From contig NZ_GG700642.1 in assembly GCF_000159995.1 (NCBI RefSeq), forward strand, positions 801,159 to 865,158: DNA of 64,000 nt. Reading direction: 5' to 3'. The notes below the pieces were generated by a model that was not told the DNA's origin, did no database searches, and saw nothing but the letters and a program-made list of their open reading frames with translations. Source of the DNA: Alloprevotella tannerae ATCC 51259 (GTDB lineage Bacteria > Bacteroidota > Bacteroidia > Bacteroidales > Bacteroidaceae). Below are positions 45,206-53,200 of the stretch, one piece after another. Positions within the stretch are counted from its first letter, which is position 1; the number at the start of each line of letters is the position of its first letter. The position numbers were made by a program, and so were the translations under genes.

Positions 45206-47098
45206 TTATTCTAAATAGGTGTAGCCGTAAAGGCCTGCGCGGTAATTGCTGATAAACTCTTTGCCCTCTTCGATGGTGATGCGGCCTTCGCCCACGGCCT
45301 TATGGACCCAGGATTCGAGACGGCGCACCAAACTCTTGGGGTCGTATTGGACGTACTCCAAAACGTCGGCCACGGTTTCGCCATCGATGGTCTTATCAAT
45401 CGTATATCCTTCGGCATTTACCGAGATATGGATGGCATTAGTATCGCCAAAGAGGTTGTGCATATTGCCCAAGATTTCCTGATATGCACCAACGAGGAAG
45501 ACACCTATATAATAATGCTCGCCTTGCCGCACATCGTGGAGCGGGATGTAGCTCGTCTGATGTCCGTTGTTAACATAGCCGATGATTTTTCCGTCGCTAT
45601 CGCAGGTGATATCTTGAATCGTAGCCGATTGCGTAGGCCGCTCGTCGAGATGGGCAATAGGCATAATGGGGAAAATCTGATCAATGGCCCAGGAATCGGG
45701 GAGCGATTGAAAGAGAGAGAAGTTGCAGAAATATTTATCTGCCATTCGCTTGTCGATGTCGCGTAGCTCGTCGGGCACGTGCTTTTGGTGGTGAACCATT
45801 GCACTGACTTCGTGGGTAACGCTCCAATAGAGGGCTTCGATCTGTGCACGCGTCTTGAGGTCAAGCATACCCATACGGAATAAATCGAGGGCTTCTTCGC
45901 GGATATCTTCGGCGTCGTGCCAGTCTTCAAGCATTGAGCGCGGCGAAGTCTTGTCCCAAATCTCACTCAAATCTTTTACAAGTTGGTGATCATCGGGCGA
46001 TGGCTCAAAATCTTCGGGCATCCGAGCGGGGCGCACGCTTTCCAAAACGTCGAGAATCAAAACGGAATGGTGCGCGGTAAGTGATCGGCCGCCTTCGGTT
46101 ATGAGGTTCGGATGGGGGATATTGTTCTTGTTGGCCGCATCTACGAAAGTATAAACGCAGTCGTTGACATATTCTTGTATAGAATAGTTGACGCTGCTCG
46201 CAGAATTGGATGAGCGCGTCCCGTCATAGTCCACGCCTAAACCGCCGCCGCAGTCGACAAATTGTATGTCGAAACCCAATGAGCGCAGCTGCACATAAAA
46301 CTGTGCCGCCTCGCGCAAGGCTGTGGAGATTCTGCGAATTTTGGTAATCTGACTGCCGATGTGGAAATGGATAAGTTTGAGGCAGTCGCGCATATTCATC
46401 TCGTTGAGCAACTGCAGTGCCTTTAGGAGTTCACTGGAGTTGAGACCAAACTTTGAAGCATCGCCGCCGCTTTCCTCCCATTTGCCTGCGCCGCTGGAAG
46501 CAAGCTTTATTCGGATGCCTAAGTTGGGACGGACGCCAAGTTTCTCGGCTGTGCGAGCGATAATAGCCAACTCCGGCAACTTTTCGATCACAAGAAAGAC
46601 GCGCTTACCCATCTTTTGCGCCAACAAAGCCAGCTCAATGAAGTTTTGATCCTTATGGCCGTTGCAAATAATCGGGCTGTCGCTATCCATATTCGTGGCA
46701 ATCACGGCGTGAAGTTCAGGTTTTGAACCCGCTTCAAGCCCCAAATTATAACGCTTGCCATGACTAATAATCTCTTCAACAACCGGACGCATCTGATTTA
46801 CCTTGATGGGGTAAATAATAAAATGCTCTGCTTGGAAATTATATTCTTTTGCGGCGTTGTTAAAGCATTGTGCCGTCTTCTCAATGCGGTTATCCAAGAT
46901 ATCAGGGAAGCGCAAGAGCATCGGAGCCGTGATATCCTGCTTCGCAAGTTCTTCAACGACGTCCTGCAAGTCAACCTTTACGCCATCCTTGCGCGGAGAC
47001 ACGTAGACGTGGCCTTGTTCATTTATACCAAAGTAACTAACGCCCCAACCTTTTATTCCGTAGAGTTCCTCGGAATCATCAATTTTCCATTTCTTCAT
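45206..47098 (-). CDS. speA: Biosynthetic arginine decarboxylase
   Basis: PLP enzyme that makes agmatine from arginine, the first step to putrescine and spermidine. The alanine-racemase-like barrel holds the PLP lysine Lys99 in YPIKVNQ. Other motifs are HFHIGSQ, CGGGLGVDYDG and ITEGGRS; the C-terminal domain includes YHDVRQGEHYYIGVFLVGAYQE-like elements. The length of 630 residues matches the family. It lies between aroK and ung in a minus-strand run. Confidence 0.95.
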   Translation of the reverse strand: MKKWKIDDSEELYGIKGWGVSYFGINEQGHVYVSPRKDGVKVDLQDVVEELAKQDITAPMLLRFPDILDNRIEKTAQCFNNAAKEYNFQAEHFIIYPIKVNQMRPVVEEIISHGKRYNLGLEAGSKPELHAVIATNMDSDSPIICNGHKDQNFIELALLAQKMGKRVFLVIEKLPELAIIARTAEKLGVRPNLGIRIKLASSGAGKWEESGGDASKFGLNSSELLKALQLLNEMNMRDCLKLIHFHIGSQITKIRRISTALREAAQFYVQLRSLGFDIQFVDCGGGLGVDYDGTRSSNSASSVNYSIQEYVNDCVYTFVDAANKNNIPHPNLITEGGRSLTAHHSVLILDVLESVRPARMPEDFEPSPDDHQLVKDLSEIWDKTSPRSMLEDWHDAEDIREEALDLFRMGMLDLKTRAQIEALYWSVTHEVSAMVHHQKHVPDELRDIDKRMADKYFCNFSLFQSLPDSWAIDQIFPIMPIAHLDERPTQSATIQDITCDSDGKIIGYVNNGHQTSYIPLHDVRQGEHYYIGVFLVGAYQEILGNMHNLFGDTNAIHISVNAEGYTIDKTIDGETVADVLEYVQYDPKSLVRRLESWVHKAVGEGRITIEEGKEFISNYRAGLYGYTYLE

Positions 47099-47196
47099 TG
47101 CCTACAATCGGTGTAGATATTTGCTTTTAGCTTTTTGTTTATACGTTGCGATGCCTGTGCCGGCGCAACTTCGTGCGGCGCGGAGCCGTTTTCCTC

Positions 47197-47754
47197 TCAG
47201 CAGTTCAAATCAACAGCCTCTTCAGTCGTACCCAGACATCGTTGAATCTCGTTTACGACGAAATTGACCTTACTGAAACTGTCTAAAACGTCTATATTGA
47301 TAATGTGTTGTGCCTGTTCGTAAAAGGGCGAACGCTGTTCTAATTGCGCGGCGATGTGCGCTTCGAGTTCTTCAGTCGGTTTCCCCTCCAGCAAGGGACG
47401 CCTTCCGCGACTCATCTTCACGTGATCGCACAACGTGCGCGGAGATGCCTTCAAGTAAACCGTTTCTGAGACCTCATTCAGAAAGCGCATATTCTCATTA
47501 AAACAAGGCGTCCCGCCACCGCAACTGAGTACGATATCTTCAAAGGCCGCAGCTTCGCGCAGCATACGCGATTCCACGTCGCGAAAGTAGGCTTCTCCCT
47601 CATCCTCGAACATCGCTGTGATCTTCTTGTGGTAACGTTCTTCGATATACCAATCGAGATCGTAGAAGCGACGTCCTATTGCCTTCGCCAAATCGCGACC
47701 TATGATGGTCTTTCCGGCGCACATATAGCCGATGAGAGCAATACTCTTACTCAT
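47197..47754 (-). CDS. aroK: Shikimate kinase
   Basis: Phosphorylates shikimate at the 3-hydroxyl in aromatic amino acid synthesis. The P-loop GYMCAGKT is at residues 9-16. The shikimate-binding DLDWYIE (D/E-rich), FRDVESRML and SCGGGTPC segments and the lid with RGRRPLL are all present. The length is 185 residues. It starts 17 bases after the topA stop. Confidence 0.94.
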   Translation of the reverse strand: MSKSIALIGYMCAGKTIIGRDLAKAIGRRFYDLDWYIEERYHKKITAMFEDEGEAYFRDVESRMLREAAAFEDIVLSCGGGTPCFNENMRFLNEVSETVYLKASPRTLCDHVKMSRGRRPLLEGKPTEELEAHIAAQLEQRSPFYEQAQHIINIDVLDSFSKVNFVVNEIQRCLGTTEEAVDLNC

Positions 47755-47770
47755 ACAGACGTCTTTCTGA

Positions 47771-50122
47771 TCAAGTCTTTTTGGTAGTTCGCCGACGCGT
47801 TGCCCGCGCCGGTTTCTTATTTTCTTCTGCGATAATCTTACGACACTCTTCCAGCGTCAATTCAGCGGCGCGCTCAGCCACGGCTTTCGGCAAGCGATAG
47901 TTTTTCTTTTGAAAGGCGATATACGGGCCAAAGCGTCCTTTAAGTACCTCCAAGTCCGGTTCCTCTTCAAACGACTTTATGTGTCGTTCGGCCTCTTCTT
48001 TGCGTTTTTCGACAATCAATGCTTCCGCTTCCTCCAGCGTGATCGTCATTGGGTCTTGATCTTTAGGAATGGAAACATACTTTTTCTCGTGCATCACATA
48101 AGGTCCGAAGCGCCCCACATTGATTACGACCGCCGACCCCTCAAAATCGCCCAGCGTGCGCGGCAGTTTGAATAAGTCCAAAGCCTCTTCGAGCGTAATT
48201 GTCTCTATACTTTGCCCCGGTTTAAGGCGTGCGAAGCGCGGTTTTTCCTCTTCTCCCGCTGCGCCGAGTTGGGCCATCGGCCCGAAGCGCCCTATTTTGA
48301 CGCAGATGGGCTGTCCTGTGGCCGGATCAGTGCCAAGTTCTCGTTCGCCGGCCTTATGCGACGTTTTTTCCTGCAAGATTTTTTCCACCTGCGGATCGAA
48401 ATGGCTATAGAAGCGACGCAGCAATTCCTGCCAATCTTCGTTTCCTTCAGCCACTTGGTCAAAGTCCTTCTCAACTTTCGCGGTGAAATTATAATCCATA
48501 ATCTCCGGAAACGCGTGCAAGAGAAAGTCGTTGACGACGAGGCCCACATCCGTCGGGAACAATTTATTCTTCTCCGCGCCGTAAGTCTCCGTTTTAGTCG
48601 TGTCCGACAGTTTTTCGCCGCGCAAAGCGAGCACATTATATTTACGCTTGCTTCCCGGCCGATCCTCCTTTACCACATATTCGCGCTGCTGTATGGTGGA
48701 GATGGTAGGCGCATAGGTCGACGGGCGACCGATGCCCAATTCTTCAAGTTTATGCACCAGCGACGCCTCATTATAGCGGGCCGGATGCTGCGTAAAGCGT
48801 TCTGTGGCCGTTATTTCCGTGCGCTGCAGCGTAGCTCCTTTCTCTATTGGGGGCAGCAGACCACTCTCTGCGCGCTCTTCATCCTCATGGCTGCTTTCGC
48901 GATATACTTTTAGGAAACCGTCAAACTTAACGACTTCGCCCGTGGCAATAAATGGTTCTGCCAAGCCCGTGCCGGCGATTTCGATCGTCGTCCGTTCGAG
49001 TTCCGCGTCAGCCATTTGGCAGGCGATAGTCCGCTTCCAGATCAATTCATACAAGCGTTGTGCTTGTTTTGTGCCGCCTATTTCCCGCGCCGTCATATCC
49101 GTCGGGCGAATAGCTTCGTGTGCCTCCTGCGCACCCAGCGCATTCGTATGATACTGTCGGCTTTTATGGTAGCCTTGCCCCATCGACGCATTGATAACTT
49201 CCTTGCAAGCCGACAAGCAAAGGCCCGACAAGTTCATCGAGTCGGTACGCATGTAAGTAATGAGTCCGGCTTCGTACAAGGTCTGCGCGAGTCGCATCGT
49301 CAGCGCCACGGGATAGCCCAACTTGCGTGCGGCTTCCTGCTGCAAGGTCGAGGTTGTGAATGGCGGCGCCGGCTTCCGCTTTGCCGGCGTCTTGGTTACG
49401 GTCTCCACCGTAAAAACGGCCTGCTTGCAAGCTTCGAGATAAGCTTGAGCTTCGGCTTTTGTTTTGAAGTTTTTGCGCAATTCCGCTTTCAGCAGGACAG
49501 ATTCGCCTTGCGCCTCGGGCAAGGTAAAAAGTGCGACAACGTGGAAAGATGCCTCCGACTGAAAGGCTGCGATTTCGCGCTCTCGCTCCACGACGAGGCG
49601 AACGGCCACGCTCTGCACGCGACCGGCTGAAAGGCTGGGTCTCACCTTGCGCCACAGAATCGGCGAAAGTTTGAAACCGACCAAACGGTCTAATACGCGG
49701 CGCGCTTGCTGCGCATCTACGAGTCGCAGGTCAATATGGCGCGGCGCTTGGATAGCCGACAGGATAGCCGGCTTCGTAATTTCGTGGAAGACGATGCGGT
49801 TTGTAGCCTCGGGGTCTAACTTTAAGACTTTCGCAAGGTGCCAACTGATGGCTTCTCCCTCGCGGTCTTCATCGGAAGCCAGCCATACGGTCTCGGCCTT
49901 CTTGGCTGCGGCCCGCAAGTCGGCTACAACTTTCTTCTTGTCGTCGGGTATTTCATACTGAGGCTCAAACGTTTTTAAGTCGATCCCGAAATCTTTCTTC
50001 TTCAGGTCGCGTATATGACCATAAGAGGACATTACTTTGTAGTCCTGTCCTAAAAATTTCTCAATGGTTTTGGCTTTTGCGGGCGACTCCACAATGACCA
50101 AGTTTTTTTGTCTTTCCGTCAT
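47771..50122 (-). CDS. topA: DNA topoisomerase I
   Basis: Type IA topoisomerase that relaxes negative supercoils. The TOPRIM region has VESPAKAKTIE and the acidic triad SDEDREGE. The catalytic Tyr is in GLITYMRTDS (residue 290 from this start). The start at 50122 (MTERQKNLVIV) is preferred; an in-frame ATG at 50149 adds nine residues. The C-terminal part lacks the four-Cys zinc ribbons of E. coli TopA and instead has GRFGPxxxxx repeats (GRFGPMAQ, GRFGPYVM, GRFGPYIA), followed by a Lys/Arg-rich tail. Confidence 0.96.
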   Translation of the reverse strand: MTERQKNLVIVESPAKAKTIEKFLGQDYKVMSSYGHIRDLKKKDFGIDLKTFEPQYEIPDDKKKVVADLRAAAKKAETVWLASDEDREGEAISWHLAKVLKLDPEATNRIVFHEITKPAILSAIQAPRHIDLRLVDAQQARRVLDRLVGFKLSPILWRKVRPSLSAGRVQSVAVRLVVEREREIAAFQSEASFHVVALFTLPEAQGESVLLKAELRKNFKTKAEAQAYLEACKQAVFTVETVTKTPAKRKPAPPFTTSTLQQEAARKLGYPVALTMRLAQTLYEAGLITYMRTDSMNLSGLCLSACKEVINASMGQGYHKSRQYHTNALGAQEAHEAIRPTDMTAREIGGTKQAQRLYELIWKRTIACQMADAELERTTIEIAGTGLAEPFIATGEVVKFDGFLKVYRESSHEDEERAESGLLPPIEKGATLQRTEITATERFTQHPARYNEASLVHKLEELGIGRPSTYAPTISTIQQREYVVKEDRPGSKRKYNVLALRGEKLSDTTKTETYGAEKNKLFPTDVGLVVNDFLLHAFPEIMDYNFTAKVEKDFDQVAEGNEDWQELLRRFYSHFDPQVEKILQEKTSHKAGERELGTDPATGQPICVKIGRFGPMAQLGAAGEEEKPRFARLKPGQSIETITLEEALDLFKLPRTLGDFEGSAVVINVGRFGPYVMHEKKYVSIPKDQDPMTITLEEAEALIVEKRKEEAERHIKSFEEEPDLEVLKGRFGPYIAFQKKNYRLPKAVAERAAELTLEECRKIIAEENKKPARATRRRTTKKT

Positions 50123-50531
50123 GTTACGTATTCCTCTTCTTATTTCCACTACACCGACAAAATAGGCCGAAAGAATCTATCCGGCAGCGACAACGGCGCA
50201 AGCGGATTCTGCCGATGCTCACTTTTCGGCCGCGAAGATAGAAAAAAAAAATGAGGGCTACACATTATATAATACGAGTTCGCCCATTGGAGCGTAAAAA
50301 AATGAGATTTTCCGGCAGACTTCGACTTGATTTTTCTTCCTGACGGCGCATAGTTTTGATACCAAAGCAGCAAACCGGCTGCACCAAGCGGCAACTTAAA
50401 AGGCGGAGCGGCCGATAGCGAACGAGGCCGATTGAAGAGCCTTTTATTTTCTTTTGATTATGAGCGAATTGAAGCTGAATAATCAGCCCGATCATTCGCT
50501 TTACCCACCTTCAGATGCGGGCCATCGTTTC

Positions 50532-50615
50532 GTTTGCTGCCGCCAAACCATAGTTTGCTCCCACCAAACGATAGTATGCTCCCACCAAACAATAGTTTGC
50601 TGCCACCAAACGAAA
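50532..50615. repeat. Tandem array, four 21-bp units (second locus)
   Basis: Units start at 50532, 50553, 50574 and 50595: GTTTGCTSCCRCCAAACNATA in general form, one with GTATG. The unit is the same as at 19497-19580, 31 kb away. Confidence 0.9.
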
Positions 50616-50780
50616 ACCAAGGGCGCGAAAGCTGCAGCTTATGGCATCGAAAGCAAGCGCTATGCCCGACTTCATCACCGCCGCACGTACTTTTCGCTTG
50701 TGCTATCAAGCCAAAAATAGCTGTTAGTATATTAAAATCACTCTTTTTATCCAAAATACAATAAAATAATAGCGATAAAC

Positions 50781-50811
50781 TTGCCATTAAATAAGAAATT
50801 TCATAACTTTG
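50781..50811 (+). promoter_or_regulatory. Promoter of the queG transcript
   Basis: TTG (50781-50783), 20 bases, TAACTTTG (50804-50811); the ATG of the small ORF follows after 37 bases. Confidence 0.75.
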
Positions 50812-50848
50812 CTTCCAAACAATACTTACCATTTAAAGAGCACGAGTT

Positions 50849-51007
50849 ATGAGACAGGACTTTTCAGACGATTTTCGCCTAAGAGAGACGGCGGAGCGCG
50901 AGGAATTCGAGCAGGAGATCTATACGCTCGCTCGACCTACAGCATACACGCGCAGACGACGCTTGCAGGAAAAGGACGAATGGTATAGTATCCTGGACGA
51001 AAGTTAA
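50849..51007 (+). CDS. Small acidic/basic protein upstream of queG
   Basis: A 52-residue ORF directly downstream of a well-formed promoter. The product is very hydrophilic: an acidic N-terminal half (RLRETAEREEFEQEI), an Arg run (YTRRRRLQ) and a WYSILDES end. No signal peptide or Cys. It stops 8 bases before the queG start, so the two are cotranscribed. I do not recognise a family; codon use looks like that of its neighbours. Confidence 0.6.
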   Translation: MRQDFSDDFRLRETAEREEFEQEIYTLARPTAYTRRRRLQEKDEWYSILDES

Positions 51008-51015
51008 AGTAACCA

Positions 51016-51936
51016 TTGGACAAAAAAGTACTTCAAGCGCAAACTATTAAAGCCGAGGCTGCCCGCCTCGGCTTTTCGGCGTGTGGACTGGCGCGTGCGG
51101 AGCGAGTGGATCAGACGCAGGAAGCGCGCTTTAGGAAGTGGATAGCCGAGGGTAAGCACGGAGAGATGGATTACTTGGCGCGCAACATCGAAAAACGCAT
51201 GGATCCGCGCTTATTGGTAGAAGGTGCGCAGACGATTGTCGCAGTGGCGATGAATTATCTGCCGGCTCATCTACCCGAAAAGCCGCCTTTGGCGCGCTAT
51301 GCTTATGGAAAGGACTATCATGACGTGGTGCGCGAACGCCTGCTTGCCTTGATGCAAAGCTTAAACCTGAAGCCGTATGAAGACGGCCGCGCCTTTGTCG
51401 ATACGGCGCCCGTCGATGAGCGTTATTGGGCCGTCAAAGCCGGCTTGGGATGGACCGGTCGCAACGGCCAACTGATCATACCGCGTGCGGGGTCGTACTT
51501 TTTTCTCGGCGAACTGATCTTGGTGCATCCGGCTGACGCTTATGACAGTCCGAAGCGCAACCTTTGCGGTAATTGTCGGGCCTGCGTCGACGCCTGTCCC
51601 GCCGGCGCACTCTGCGGAGACGGCAGTATGGACGCGCGCAAGTGTCTTTCTTATCTGACCATCGAACATCGCGGACCGCTGCCCGAAGAGGCGGGTGAGC
51701 AGATGGGCGATTGCTTCTACGGCTGCGATCGTTGTGCGGAAGTTTGCCCGTGGAACCGTTTTGCCCGTCCGACGCAGGAAGCCGCCTTTGCGCCTTCAGC
51801 GGAATTGCTCCGAATGAAGACCGAGGATTGGCGGGCGCTGGACGTAGAAACTTACCGCCGCCTTTTCAAAGGATCGGCCGTTAAAAGAGCCAAATATGAA
51901 GGACTGAAAAGGAATATCGACGCCTGGAAGCCTTAA
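51016..51936 (+). CDS. queG: Epoxyqueuosine reductase
   Basis: Last step of queuosine synthesis on tRNA: reduces epoxyqueuosine with cobalamin and two [4Fe-4S] clusters. The first cluster motif is CGNCRACVDACP and the second is CDRCAEVCPWN, preceded by an additional Cys. The N-terminal cobalamin-binding region includes YAYGKDYHDVVR and FVDTAPVDER. The 306-residue length is normal. The start is TTG; no ATG is available before the conserved N-terminus (LGFSACGLARA). Confidence 0.94.
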   Translation: MDKKVLQAQTIKAEAARLGFSACGLARAERVDQTQEARFRKWIAEGKHGEMDYLARNIEKRMDPRLLVEGAQTIVAVAMNYLPAHLPEKPPLARYAYGKDYHDVVRERLLALMQSLNLKPYEDGRAFVDTAPVDERYWAVKAGLGWTGRNGQLIIPRAGSYFFLGELILVHPADAYDSPKRNLCGNCRACVDACPAGALCGDGSMDARKCLSYLTIEHRGPLPEEAGEQMGDCFYGCDRCAEVCPWNRFARPTQEAAFAPSAELLRMKTEDWRALDVETYRRLFKGSAVKRAKYEGLKRNIDAWKP

Positions 51937-52037
51937 ACATTCCAAAAAACACAGAAAAATCGGCCCTTTTGCGTAACTTTCGCCCTGCTTTAGACGTTAT
52001 ACCTCATAAGAACCAATAAAAAACCAATGATAACGAT

Positions 52038-52904
52038 ATGAACAAAGGATCTCTTTTTGCACTGCTCCTTTGTGGAGCGCTCCTGACAACGGGTTGTGCA
52101 AGCAAAAAACAATTGGAAACACTACGCAACGAGAATGCGGCGCTGCGTCAAGCCAACGAGGAGGGCCGCATCCAATTGGCCGAATGCAATGCAAATACGG
52201 ACAACCTCCGCAACCGACTTTCTGACGAGCAACGCCGAGTGGACGATCTCAGAAAAGATTACCAGCTTCTGCAAGGCTCACTCGACAAATCGCTGCAACA
52301 GAACTCGCAAGGCAGTATCAACATCTCCAAACTGGTAGATGAGATCAACGCGTCGAATAGATTTATTAAGCAACTGGTAGAAGCCAAGTCGAAGTCGGAC
52401 TCTTTGAATATGGTGCTCACAAACAACTTAACGCGCTCACTAAGTAACGACGAGTTAAGGGAAGTCGATGTTAAGGTTCTCAAAGGCGTAGTCTACATTT
52501 CGCTGGCCGATAATATGCTCTACAAATCGGGTAGCTACGAGATCAATAGTCGCGCCAAAGAGACGCTAAGCAAGATTGCGAAGATCATAAAAGACTATCG
52601 CGACTACGATGTTTTGGTCGAAGGTAACACAGACCCTGTGCCCATTACGCGTACAAACATTCGCAACAACTGGGACTTGTCGTGTCTGCGTGCTTCGAGC
52701 GTTGTATTGGCACTGCAAAACGATTATGGCGTAAACCCTGCACGCTTGACGGCCGCCGGACGCGGAGAATATAACCCCGTTACTACGAACGAAACGGAAG
52801 TGGGCAAGCAGCGCAACCGCCGCACGCAGATCATCATCACGCCGAAGTTGGATCAGTTTATGGACTTGATTGACAAAGCGCCCGAAACGGACAACAACAA
52901 ATAA
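52038..52904 (+). CDS. OmpA-family lipoprotein with coiled coil
   Basis: Outer-membrane lipoprotein that ties the membrane to peptidoglycan. The lipobox ends at Cys20 (LLTTGC). A coiled coil covers about residues 24-125 (KKQLETLRNENAALRQ). The OmpA-like domain, about 150-285, has VLVEGNTDPVPI, NNWDLSCLRASSV and GRGEYNPV plus NRRTQIIITP, the peptidoglycan-binding signature. The length is 288 residues. A weak -7-like TAACTTTC lies at 51973, and a terminator follows. Confidence 0.9.
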   Translation: MNKGSLFALLLCGALLTTGCASKKQLETLRNENAALRQANEEGRIQLAECNANTDNLRNRLSDEQRRVDDLRKDYQLLQGSLDKSLQQNSQGSINISKLVDEINASNRFIKQLVEAKSKSDSLNMVLTNNLTRSLSNDELREVDVKVLKGVVYISLADNMLYKSGSYEINSRAKETLSKIAKIIKDYRDYDVLVEGNTDPVPITRTNIRNNWDLSCLRASSVVLALQNDYGVNPARLTAAGRGEYNPVTTNETEVGKQRNRRTQIIITPKLDQFMDLIDKAPETDNNK

Positions 52905-52939
52905 AATTCGCACGACACTCTTTTCAATATTCAGAGAAT

Positions 52940-52998
52940 GGCGGCAATTTCGTAAGCGCTCTCGCAACGCTTATCGAAGTTGCCGCCTCGTTTTTTAT
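52940..52998 (+). terminator. Terminator of the OmpA-family gene
   Basis: GGCGGCAA (52940-52947) pairs with TTGCCGCC (52980-52987), with TTCG and AAGCG pairing further in, then a six-T run. A second perfect GC-rich hairpin follows at 53002-53032 without a T-run. Confidence 0.8.
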
Positions 52999-53122
52999 AC
53001 ACCGCCGCCGCGCTTTTGCAGCGCGGCGGCGGCAGCGACGATTATCGGCTGCAACAGACCGCGGCGATGAAGGCCTAAAACGTTAAAAGCTCGGCGCAAT
53101 GCTTTTTAAAGCCAAAAAAGTA

Positions 53123-53152
53123 TTGTGGAATCAAAATTACGCCCTATTTTTG
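53123..53152 (+). promoter_or_regulatory. Promoter of the Omp28-like gene
   Basis: TTG (53123-53125), 19 bases, TATTTTTG (53145-53152). It lies inside the upstream extension of the open frame, which shows that the real start is the ATG at 53201. Confidence 0.8.
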
Positions 53153-53200
53153 CGAGGCAAATATGTTATTCCAACTGATTCTAATCTAAATTGTCTAAAA

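Larger units (their letters stand above)
50150..50848. other. Intergenic region with 21-bp tandem array
   Basis: About 700 bases between the divergent topA and 52-residue ORF. Long open frames over the array are a by-product of its 21-base period. Confidence 0.5.

Noticed and set aside
50458..50832. ORFs on both strands over the second 21-bp array (FGGSKL-type and VCSHQTI-type peptides)
   Set aside because: Same explanation; both strands are open at once and neither has other gene features.
53002..53032. GC-rich perfect hairpin as a separate regulatory element
   Set aside because: It follows a good terminator directly and is not near a start codon; more likely a second part of the transcript end.
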